DNA of 64,000 nucleotides from Protopterus annectens (lineage: Eukaryota; Chordata; Ceratodontiformes; Protopteridae), in NCBI RefSeq assembly GCF_019279795.1, contig NC_056750.1, positions 699,965,394 through 700,029,393 of the forward strand, written 5' to 3'. The notes below the pieces were generated by a model. The model was not told where the DNA came from. It saw nothing but the letters and a program-made list of their open reading frames with translations, and searched no databases. Positions 27,030 through 41,950 of this stretch are shown piece by piece. Position 1 is the stretch's first letter. Every line of letters starts with the position of its first letter. A program made the position numbers and the translations under genes.

Positions 27030-30000
27030 TTGTTTTTACCAACCCACAGTAACAATGAGATTCTTCCTCCAGGATACAATATTTTGCACAAAGACAAAGA
27101 TTCTAAAAAAGGTGGAGGTGTAGCACTTATATTTAAAAATAACCTAAACTTAAAAGCTCTAGATCTGACTATTCCCAACTTCCATAACTCAGAAATACTT
27201 TTCTCCAAACTAGAAATTAACTCAAAAAAGTCTTTAACATTATTGAATGCTACATCCATCCAGGAAACAATATACCTACCCTGGAAAACATACTTCTTTT
27301 GGTCTCACAACTCAATACCACAGGAAACATTCATTCTAGGTGATTTCAATAGTGACTGGGTGCTCTGCTCTTCTTAAAATCCAACAAACTTTATCAACCT
27401 GTACAGATTCACTCAAGTCATCCAATCCCCAACAAGAATTGACAAAGCAACCAAAAAGGAATCAACCCTTGGCTGGATACTCATAAATAGACCTACCCAC
27501 TTCTTTGAGGTAGGCTGCTTCTCAGACACAGTGAGTGACCATCAACCTACATTTCTACTAAGACATCAGTCTCATCTTAATAAACATTTAACCTACACTT
27601 GATAAGGAACAAGAATCATTTTAACCCCAACAATTTCTCAGCAGCACTGCAAACCTTTAACTGGACCTCTAAAGTTACTACCCTTAAATGAAGCTGTTCA
27701 ATTATTTAACTTTACATTTCTAAATATTCTGAACACTCATGCACCTCCTAGAACCATTAAAACCATATCTAATGCTACTCCCTGGCTAACTGAAGAAACT
27801 AGGTTATTACTAGTAACTAGGGACAAATCCTGGAATCCCTGGCATTCCACAAGGTCCCTTTCAGCTAACCAATCCTACCTAGAGCACTGAAATAACGCAA
27901 GGAAAGCTATTAAACTAGATAAAATGAATTACTACCAGAACATTCAAGTTAAACACCGTAACAACCCACAGAAGTTCTGGGAAGCCATTAAAAAATTTCT
28001 CCTTACAGGGAAATCCACCACACCCTCCCCCTAAATCAATAACACCACTGAGAACATGCTTACCCAATTCAACAAGTATTTCACTGAAACCATAACTGTC
28101 TTATCTAATCTTCTAAACTCCCCTACCCCTACCCCCACCACTGAACCACTCAAATCTAACACTAACAATTCATCCTTTTCATTCACACCAGTCTCTATCA
28201 ACAACATAAAAAATTGCAGCAGAATTTCTACAAATAGCTGCCAGTGAAATAGCCTTACCCCATAGCCATCCCAATCAACAGATCCATGTCCAAAATATAG
28301 TCCCCAAACTTTGGAAAATCTCCCACATAATACCCCTACACAAAGATGGTAATTCTATAGAACTGACCAATTATTGTCCTAAATCCTTACTATCCCCTTC
28401 ATCTAAAATCCTAGAAAGATGTGTACAAATTATGAATCACCTACACACATACAAACATAACAAACATCCAGCATGGTTTTCGCCCCTCACATAGTAGTAC
28501 TACTACTACTGCTTTAATGACCTTCACCAATACAGTTAACCACTACAGAAATAATGAGAAATTTGTCCCTGCTATCCTTCTAGACCTTTCCAAAGCCTTT
28601 GACATGGTCACACATAGTAAGCTTATCCAAGATCTTTCTGAGTTTAATATCGGACAACCCACTATCTCTTGGTTTCAAAGCTATTTATCAGATCGACAGC
28701 AGGCAGTCTTATTGCAAAATGACCTCTTCTCTCTCCTACCAGTCACTATCAGAGTTCCTCAAGGCTTCATTCTTGGACCCCTACTCTTCTCACTTTTTAC
28801 TAACAATTTTCACACTTCCTCTATACACGTGTGTGTTATCCAGTATGTGGACGAGTCAACCTTAATCTGTTCTGCCTCATCCCCACAGGATCTCCAATCA
28901 ATTACACAACAGTCATTTCTTTCAGTTGAAGAATGTTTCACAAACTCCAAGTTAATTCTAAATCCAAACAAAACAAAACTTCTGCTATTTAACCTAACTA
29001 GATCCACAACATCACAGCCCTCCTTCAATATTATGTCCAACAACAAAACCTTAATTTCTCTTGTAACCTACACTAAACTTCTAGGAGTTGAAACTGACTG
29101 TAACATGAAATTTGACATCCATATCTCCCAGACCATAAAGAAAGTGCGTAAAAAAATCAGGCGTTCTCTACATAAATAAACAATTCCTCACTAAACAGGC
29201 TAAATCAACCATTGCATGCACCCATCTCATAAATACACTTCTTTATGCCTCCCCAATACTCACAAACCTGAGAAAAGCTGAAATAGACAAAATTGAGTCC
29301 TGCTACAATAAAATAGCCATGTTTGCCACAGGCTTTCCTTTCAGATAATATCATTGCTTAGCTCTGAAACAAATAAGTTGGCTTGAGCTACCCCAACCCC
29401 ACCTGTATAGTCAACTTACTTTCGCCCATAAAATCCTTCACCAACCTGACAAAGCCCCTGCCCTCCAATATTTACTACTCCCACAATTAAACATTAGAAT
29501 ACTCTGCTCTAGTCATAGCATACTATTACAGGTAACAAAATCCAACAACACAGCTGGTGATGCTCTCTTCTCCTACTTTATATTACAAAAATGGAATGCG
29601 CTGCCCCAAAATATAGCATCCCAGGCTTCCTTAACTTAGTTTAAACAAATGCTAAAAACTCACTTGGTAGATGCATGACTATGCTCCTGCACCAGCCCTG
29701 GCTAAATTCACCCACAACTCCTTGAGCCTTTTAACTAACTGGCATCAACTGTTCTAACAAAGTATTAACCCAAGTTCTGTCAGTAACTCTGAGCTTTCAA
29801 GAAATCAACAAGACTATAACTTCCAGCATATAATATTTTTATTATTATCTATTTATTAGGTTATAACAACTATACCTGTACTATATCCCTTACAGATAAG
29901 TCTATGTATAGTGATTGCACCTAATATCTACAACATGAGGTCAACTCTGATCACTTGTATTTGATCTCTTAAACTGAATATTTTATCTAAACTGTAAGGT

Positions 30001-30354
30001 TGTACACCCAACAACTGTAATTACTGTCATAGGTCAACTCTGATCACTTATCTTTGATCTCTTAAACTGAATATCTTTTGTAAACTGTAAAGTAGTATAC
30101 CCAACATCTGGAATTACTGTCATACTCTCTGCATTCACTAAGATAGTCTTGAATGTTGCCATTTTCTACTGTAATTGTAACACTAGGTTGTTTGATACCT
30201 AGCATTAGTGTATTGATATTGTATGTCATTAGTATCATTGTATTGTTTGATATCTAGCATCAGTGTATTGATATTGTATGTCATATGTACGGGACTCTGC
30301 TTGAAAAAGACCTGTGTCCAGTTGGACTTTCCCAGTTAACAAATGTAAAATAAG

Positions 30355-30358
<4 letters not shown>
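27030..30358 (+). mobile_element. L2-like LINE, endonuclease to 3' end
   Basis: A 3.3-kb copy starting inside the endonuclease (LPTHSNNEILPPGYNILHKD, then GGGVALIFKNN). ETFILGDFNSDW is near 27328 and VSDHQPTFL near 27533. The reverse transcriptase region starts with KISHIIPLHKDG near 28315 and holds LLDLSKAFDMVTHSKL near 28577. The PQG motif is RVPQGFILGPLLFS. The catalytic box is YVDE (IQYVDESTLICS) instead of YADD. C-terminal coding runs to about 29690 and the 3' UTR ends with CAGTTGGACTTTCCCAGTT and a short AAATAAGTAAA tail that becomes (TA)n. Several stops and frame changes make it inactive. Confidence 0.87.

Positions 30359-30412
<54 letters not shown>
30359..30412. repeat. (TA)n microsatellite
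   Basis: Continues directly from the L2 tail. Confidence 0.97.
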
Positions 30413-31989
<1,577 letters not shown>

Positions 31990-32801
31990 AAGCCCCAACC
32001 CTGTTAATCTAATTTTTGCTGCCATAAATGTTAGAAGCATAAGAAATAAAACTGTTGAACAATGTGCATGGATTATACAACATATGCCTGATATTATCAC
32101 TGTAACTGAAACCTGGCTTAAACCCAACATAAATAACTCTGAAATTGTACCTTTTGGCTACAGTGTAATCCATAATGGAAGTATAAAGAGGAAAAATGAT
32201 GGTATTGCTTTAATATTTCCCAACAACTACCACTTTTCCTGTTATACCAAACCAGTGCCAAAATTCAGTTCAGCATGCTTCTTATAACTTTCTTTAAATT
32301 AATCACAAACACATATGTATTACTGTTCTTTACATCCATCCTGGCAACAATGCAGCTATACTGGAAGATAGCCTACACTGACTATCCATAACAAGTCTAC
32401 AAGAAAAAAATACTACTAGGTGATATAAATGTCAATTGGTTGGACATAAACTCTAACTCTCTTATATTTGGCATAAACCTGTTTGGTTTTGCACAACTAA
32501 TTAATAGCCCCACACACTATAGTATGGCACCAAATTCCCTATTAGACTGGATCCTATTATCATACCCTAACAAATCTACCACCTCAGGTACAATGTCAGA
32601 CTCTTTCAGTGATCTTTTTTCAGTCCCTATAACCAGCCATCTCACACATCCACTTAAACAGCATGTTAAAAAAACAACACAAACTTTCCAGGTTTAACCC
32701 AGAAATGTTCATTACTATCCTATCATCTATTGACTCAAACTTTCTAACAATCCTTCCCTTAGATGATGCTGTAAATGAATTTGATACTACTTTCCTGAAT
32801 A

Positions 32802-33283
32802 CAAGCAACAAACTGCACCCCGGGGCAATTGTGTGAGGCTTCTCCAGTTAAAAAATATATCCGAGCTGAGCGTAAAGTAAATCCTTTACTGTGTACAAAA
32901 ATACAGTTTAGCGCATACAGGTGGCATACTCCTTTATCATGCACTTTCGTCCTGAATACTCAGGACTTCATCAGAACAAAATGGTGATGAATGTGTTCTG
33001 CCTCATTGAAATACTAGATGAATGTCTCATGATAAGGAATCAATTAGTTAATGCTATAAAGATGCATGTCATTACACTTAAAAAACAACATTGAGTGAGC
33101 TAGTCAGTAGAGTAAATAAAATGTATAAAAATGTATAAAATACGTATAAATGAATTAAAATACACAATAAAGGATTTACTTTACATTCAGCTTAGATCTG
33201 TTTTTTTTTAACTGGAGATGTCTCTCTCAATTGCCCAGGGGTGCAGTTTGTTGTTTCTAATTTATGTTTTGTGCCCCAGGAAT
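32802..33283 (-). mobile_element. Penelope-like (PLE) palindromic fragment
   Basis: About 480 bp inserted in the L2 endonuclease/RT linker, flanked by TTTCCTGAATA and TTTCCGGAATA, a likely target duplication. The two ends form inverted arms of about 90 bases, with AACAAACTGCACCCC at the left mirrored by GGGGTGCAGTTTGTTG at the right, and AAAGTAAATCCTTTA mirrored by TAAAGGATTTACTTT. A block at 32941-32977 reads on minus as CTGATGA, a 7-bp hairpin and GAAA, resembling a hammerhead core. Inverted long terminal-type repeats with hammerhead motifs are known for Penelope-like elements. A short extension beyond one arm also fits. Family assignment is by analogy. Confidence 0.5.
32941..32977 (-). ncRNA. 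Hammerhead-ribozyme-like core
   Basis: On the minus strand: CTGATGA, one A, stem GTCCTGA, loop GTAT, stem TCAGGAC, then GAAA and GTGC. Sequence order and the GAAA spacing match the conserved hammerhead core and stem II, apart from the extra A. A matching stem III/I pair with a clear NUH cleavage site was not found nearby, so activity is doubtful. Confidence 0.45.
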
Positions 33284-35507
33284 TTTCCGGAATATCCTAA
33301 ATAGCCTTGCACCTCCTAAAAGCAAAAGAATGAAAACAAAGAAGCAATTTGGCTAACCAAAAGGAGTAGAATGTTAATGGAAGATATACAAAAAGCATGG
33401 AAAGAATGGCAAAAATATACATCAAAATGTCTTGAAAACTTCAGAATGCTTTGCAATCATACTAAAAAACAAATTAATAAAGACAAAAACTATACTATAA
33501 TAACTTTCAGAATAATAGTAAACACAACCCTAAAAATTATGGATAGCCATTAAAGAAAGCTTACATCCAGGTCATAAATTCAGCCCTAACCCCTCTCCCA
33601 GTAACTCATCACTTAAAACGGCAAAACAATTCAACTTTTATTTCATATATAGTATAACATCATGAATCAAAGAGTCCTCAACATCTAATCCTAACCCTTC
33701 CCAACAGCCACATATCATCACATCCACTTTCACCTTCAAACTTGTGTCCACATCCTGTATAAACCTACTCTTAAACAAACTCAGACCTTGCTCTACTTCA
33801 GCTGACAACCTTCCAAGTGAGTACCTTAAAAATCAGCCGAAAGCATTGCTTATGCTGTCTCAATCCTTAAAAAAAGGTCAGTCCAGGAATCCCACATTTC
33901 CTCTCTCTGTAAAAAGTCACACATTATCCCTCTGCACAAACATGGAAATTCAACAGATATTACTAACTTTAGACCCACAGCAATCTTATCTCTCTTCTCC
34001 AAAATACTTGAAAATGTATTCAGAAGCAATTCCTGAACTATCTCCTGCAGGAAGAACTCCTATCCCCCACTTAACATGGCTTCCATCGCTCCCATACTAC
34101 TAATATTGCACTTCTAACTCATAATGATACTGTCATAGATAATGGCAAACTAGTTTCCTCCTTATTTCTAGACTTGTCTAAAGCCTTCAACAGTTTGACA
34201 CAGCAAAGTTGTACTTTAAATGCCCCATTAGGTCTCTATCAGCACACACTTCTATGGTTTAAAAGATATCTATCCAGTATGCATCAGTCAGTAAAATGGC
34301 ACTTCATCCTCTCACCATACATCCCACTCATCATCAGTGTACCACAAGGCTCTATCCTTGGTCCCCTCCTCTTTACCATTCTCACTAACACCCTCCACAC
34401 AACCACACAACAGGCCTCCTAATATAGTATGCAGATGACTCCATGCTCATTTGCATATCTGACAACATGGCATATGTCCAGAAAATTACTCAGCGACTGA
34501 AACATGGCTTTATAACTCACAGCTCATGCTCAACCCTCCCAAAAAAACAAACTACTACTCTTTCCCCCAAATTCCTCTCTCATGAAAATACAAACTTTAA
34601 AGCCCTCTCTTTTGACAATACAACCATTGAAGTCACTTCTAATAACAAATTATTAGGGATGATAATCTTAAATTTGACCCAAATATACAAAATTACCTAA
34701 AAATTACATAAGAAAAACTCATCAAAAACTAGGGGCACTTTATAGAGCCAAACACTGTCACACCAATGCAACTAAAGCTACACTTGCCACTACTTATCTC
34801 CTTCCCACACTTTTTTTTATGGCACACTCATCCTTACTACCCTTCAGGCATCGCAAAAATCAAAACCTGAACAATACTATAACAAAGTTACTAAACTTGT
34901 AGCAAATACCTCTTTAAGAACCCACCACTGTACAGCAATATAAAGCTTAAATTGGTTAGTACTACCACATCAACTAACATATACACAGCTTCTTAACACC
35001 TACAAAATTATCCAGAATCGATCTGCTTGTCCAGCACTACATAACATTCTACACAACAGTGTTCCTAGTCCATCATTAAGATCCAATAACCAAAAACTCC
35101 TGTCTGTCCACAAATCTATCAAATTTGCTGGACATTGTCTGTACTCGTAACATGTTGCTAAGGCCTGGAACCTCCCACCCATCCTTCAGAATTATTCTGA
35201 AAGACTTCCTAGCCAAAATATGGCTCTGTTCATGTTCAATATGAGGATAATCTATAGCCATAAATGTGGACAAATACATATTCATACCTTATATTTCCTT
35301 ATTCTCCCCTCACTTCCTTATGTCTAACAATTTCTCTTCCCTGGCTTTCTCTCTAAATATACCATATGCCTGCTTTTCTCTCACTTCATATTGCAACTCC
35401 TGATTGCATTATACTAACTTACCTTTAATTTCTCTATAAACTGGTTAAAATTTCTGAAACTTTTAGACCATTGCATATAACTTATATCTATTCTTACCCA
35501 TTTTCAT

Positions 35508-35734
35508 TTGTTTGTGTCTTTTGGCTTTTCCCGGTTAGGGGTCACCACAGCGGAACTCCGGTCCGCTAATGATTGGTAGTTGATTTTTACGTGCCGAGTT
35601 ACCAGCTCTGATGCACAACCTTCAACGAAGGTACGCCCATTCATGCATATCTCCACGCAGAAGACGCTCTAGCTGAGAATCGAACCGGACAGCGTCTTAC
35701 TGTGAGGTGACAACGCTACCGCAGCACCACCACA
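35508..35734 (-). mobile_element. V-SINE-type SINE, short form
   Basis: Reverse copy, inserted in the L2 3' UTR. Read on minus: tRNA-like head with B-box-like GGTTCGATTCT, the internally shortened centre, then GCTGTGGTGACCCCTAACC and GCCAAAAGACACAAACAAA. Flanked by CCCATTTTCAT and ACCGTTTTCAT (two differences), a plausible target duplication. Confidence 0.85.
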
Positions 35735-35936
35735 ACCGTTTTCATACTATATCTAATTTGGTATAATTATTTTAACTGTAATTGTTTTTTGTATTATAGG
35801 ACTGTAAAATTATTGTTCTTAAAATGTTTTGCAATACTTTGAAGCTTATCTGCCTGGGCCCCCGCTGAAAATGGGCTCCTACCCAGTCAGACTTTCCTGG
35901 TAAACAAATGTCAATAAATAAATAAATAAATCTTTA

Positions 35937-36060
35937 TTGACCTGGAAATTCCAACTGTGCAAAAATCCATTTTCAGTGGAGACCCAGGGAGAAAATTTCC
36001 ACAGTAGTTAAATTGCATATATTATATAAAATTAAAAACATTTTACATGTGCTGTGTATT
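35937..36060 (-). mobile_element. L2-like 3' end, reverse orientation
   Basis: The segment TTTATTGACCTGGAAATTCC, then CCATTTTCAGTGGAGACCC and AGGGAGAAAATTTCC, is the reverse complement of the L2 3' signature. It is fused tail to tail with the previous L2. Confidence 0.75.
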
Positions 36061-36748
36061 TTACATGAGTAGGATCCTTTTTGCATAAAAAATAAAGGGA
36101 GCCCAAGTGCTTAAAGAATGAAATAAATTTACATGGAATGATCAGAAATCACTAGAGAATGAAATACAAAGAAAGGCAATGAAGTCACCTGATCAATATA
36201 TGAAAGCAAAGAAGTAGATTACAAAACTGTTTCCTTGGGTGCTAGTAACTGCAAATACAGACAGTACTAATCTGATTTAACATTAAGAATAAAAAAGTAG
36301 GTTGATGCATTACTGATTGGGAAGGGAAAAAGGCAGAAAAAAATGTCACTTTGAAAGTTAATGATATTTATGAGTCTGATGTCCCCCCTCTGGGCCAGTA
36401 ATCAAGGAGCCTGAATTGGTATCACTGACACAGGTGAGGGATGTTCACTTGGAACAAAGATAGGCACACATAGTATTTCCAGGTGTAGCTCTCTCCACCA
36501 AGCACAGTTTCCCACAAGAGCACACAGGGAACACACTCACTCTGGGGTCTAGGTTTCCCTCTCTCTGTCTGTCTCTCTCTCTCCAGGCCCCCAGTAAGAC
36601 TCCTCACTGGCACAGCTGTAGAGTTGAGTCCTCAGCCAAGTGTCCCAAGCCTAGCCTTCCACCACTCACTCTGTGAAACCAGTGCTCAGTGTCCCCGTAT
36701 CCCTGCTGCAAGTAGCTGGTACACACACTCTTTGAGGTTTGATTTTCA

Positions 36749-36749
<1 letters not shown>
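36061..36749. other. No gene recognised
   Basis: AT-rich at first, then a CT-rich part near 36550-36590. Frames have no recognisable domain. Confidence 0.4.

Positions 36750-36799
<50 letters not shown>
36750..36799. repeat. (AC)n microsatellite
   Basis: About 50 bases of pure AC. Confidence 0.97.
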
Positions 36800-36801
<2 letters not shown>

Positions 36802-37025
36802 GGGAAAGGCTGCACAGATTTATTAGTTATGCCCCTCTGCCCAGACCATAAGGTAGACACTGCCATCAGGACACTCCAAAACAAGCTACTCTAATGCTCT
36901 TACAAGGGTATCCAATTATACTGACAAAAATTAATATTAACACAGTGTCACCAAATAAATATAAATAATCTCAAAGGTTAGAATATTCTCTAAACGACCA
37001 ACCACAATGAAAGGTATAAATATAT

Positions 37026-37062
37026 TTAATAATAATTGGAGGATCACTCCAATTATTATTAA
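37026..37062. repeat. Perfect 16-bp inverted repeat
   Basis: TTAATAATAATTGGAG, a 5-base spacer GATCA, then CTCCAATTATTATTAA, with no mismatch. It lies six bases before the SINE target duplication. Too AT-rich and isolated to call a terminator or element. Confidence 0.8.
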
Positions 37063-37084
37063 TCCATAATTGTGTATGTAAAGT

Positions 37085-37316
37085 ACTGCGGTGGTGGTGC
37101 TGTGGTAGCATTGTTGCCTTACAGTTAGACGTTAGCCATTCAATTCTCAGTTAGAGCGTCTTCTGTGTGGCGACATGCGTGAATGGGCCTTCCTTCGTTG
37201 AAGGTTGTGCATTAGGCCCGGCAAGCCAGCACGTAAACTCTACTGCCAATCATTAGCGGACCGGAGTTCCGCTGTGGCGACCCCTAACCAGGAAAAGCCG
37301 AAAGACACAAACAAAC
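37085..37316 (+). mobile_element. V-SINE-type SINE, short form
   Basis: tRNA-like head (GTGGTGCTGTGGTAGCATTG as A-box region, CATTCAATTCTC as weak B box), shortened centre, tail GCTGTGGCGACCCCTAACC and GCCGAAAGACACAAACAAAC. Flanked exactly by the 17-bp direct repeat AATTGTGTATGTAAAGT at 37068-37084 and 37317-37333. The perfect target duplication marks a fairly recent insertion. Confidence 0.93.
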
Positions 37317-37333
37317 AATTGTGTATGTAAAGT

Positions 37334-37608
37334 GTTTCCACACCTACAACATAAGAGTGCTTGCTCGAATGAATCGGTATAGTATAACCCTTAAGAACAA
37401 CCACATTGAATTTTGCTGATTATGCATGACATTGAATGTACATATTTGTAAACTGTTCTATATAATGTATCTTTTATACTATTGTATCTTTTGTATCTTT
37501 ACTGTATTATGTATCTTGGAGCTTTTCTCCCCAGGTCTCCACTGAAAACAGGTCATATTGGCCCAGTGGACTTCCCCGGTAATCAAACTCGAAATAAATA
37601 AATAAATG
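37334..37608 (+). mobile_element. L2-like LINE, 3' UTR end
   Basis: TTGGAGCTTTTCTCCCCAGG then CCACTGAAAACAGG, CCCCGGTAATCAAA and an AATAAATAAATAAA tail. The 5' limit is uncertain; the SINE lies directly upstream, probably inside the same L2. Confidence 0.7.
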
Positions 37609-38719
37609 AACATGAAAATACTAAATATCTATTTACAATAAACACAAGAGTTTCAATCACTGGAAATATTAAAATAATGCAGATGAATAGATTCACACAG
37701 ATACAAAAAAACAGTACGCAACTAATCTCACTATATTTTCCTGACTGATATAAAGAATTACTATTCTCTGGTTACTAACTAATGCAGGGTAAGTTGAAGT
37801 GGGTAAGTGATCCTCCTATGTCAGGTTTCAAAAACAGACTGCGCTGAGGCTTCTCTCTCATCTAGTATTAAAACATAATTTCAGTACTGGATTACACAAT
37901 GACATCACATATATCTGGTCATCTGACTGCTGGTTCCCATACTGACCCTCTTTACTAGAAAATTAACCAGAATCTCGCACATATATGTTACCATACATAC
38001 AGCTAGAGCTTTGATAAGATGTGTTATAGCATCTGGAAGCCATAAAACTATTTCAGCACTTCCACCCTAACAGGATAGCAAGTATTTCATTGCTAAGGAC
38101 AATACAGCAGGATTCCTAGTCCTTGTTTTCACAGATATTTTGTCTTTGGTTGCAATCAGAACTGTAAGATACAATCTTTATGGCCTAAATTAAGTAATTT
38201 AATTTCAGGATATTTTTCTAAAAATTAGCAGCTGGGGCTGAGCTTAACCTCTTCTCTTCCAGTATCCTCTGTTACAATATATACATTTATTCAGTTACAA
38301 TAGTACAGTCTGACATACATGTATATTTCTTTTCTGTCCAGCAGGAAATGCTGTTGTTAATTTTTTAACACAAGCAGCTTTACAAGTACATCTGTACAAA
38401 TTAGTTTGATATACTAATGACATATAATTATTTACAAAACTGCAGCCAACTCTGCTGGTATATGTTACACAACCACTGCCCTACTTCTCCTGGCATAGCA
38501 GGCAATACCTCACATCGTCACAATGAGGTAAGTAAATTAGATGGATTAAAAAATAGAAATGTGTTATGGTTGTTGATTACAAGAGATCTGGGGAGAAGAC
38601 TTAGCCAGGTGAGTAGAAAGAGAAGAAACAGCTTTGATTCAGGTGCTGTTTAACCAAGATTTTGAATCTGTTAACCTTATCAGTCTGTTTTAAGTTTTAC
38701 TTAAATATGCTACTAATAC
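37609..38719. other. No gene recognised
   Basis: No recognisable coding domain. The frame at 38417-38653 has no known motif. Confidence 0.4.
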
Positions 38720-38906
38720 ATGTGACTCCACATGAACTGCAGAAGGAGGCAATTCTGCATACAATGCTTGTGCTGAGAAGAGCACTCCTAGCTAACATCA
38801 AAGACTGAAGAAATATTAATTTTATGAACTCTTTTTGTACTCTGAATTAAGAATGGGGTCCATTCCCCTCATGTTATTACAAACCCAAAACATTTGTAGA
38901 AATTAA
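38720..38906 (+). mobile_element. 3' fragment of restriction-endonuclease LINE
   Basis: A short tail of the LINE found in reverse at 41951-43845. It reads VTPHELQKEAILHTMLVLRR against ITPYELQRNHYWAHCGCCKE there, followed by the shared 3' UTR blocks AGCACTCCTAGCTAACATCA, TTTTATGAACT and GAATGGGGTCCATTCCC, ending near GTAGAAATTA. 5'-truncated, as is usual for LINEs. Confidence 0.75.

Positions 38907-41950
<3,044 letters not shown>

Larger units (their letters stand above)
31990..35936 (+). mobile_element. L2-like LINE, near-complete ORF2, twice interrupted
   Basis: The endonuclease begins near 32005 (LIFAAINVRSIRNK), followed by DIITVTETWLKPN, a GIALIFPNNY block and LLGDINVNW near 32418. A Penelope-like palindrome splits the coding region at 32802-33283. 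Reverse transcriptase parts follow: LFLDLSKAFNSL near 34165, ISVPQGSILGPLLFT near 34335 and the YADD region near 34425, which is out of frame (YSMQMT). The C-terminus is badly decayed. The 3' UTR is split by a SINE at 35508-35734 and ends with GAAGCTTATCTGCCTGGGCC, CCGCTGAAAATGG and an AATAAATAAATAAAT tail. Confidence 0.85.

Noticed and set aside
32941-32977. Rho-independent terminator reading of the hairpin
   Set aside because: The context is a eukaryotic mobile element, no U-run follows, and the flanking CTGATGA and GAAA fit a hammerhead core better.
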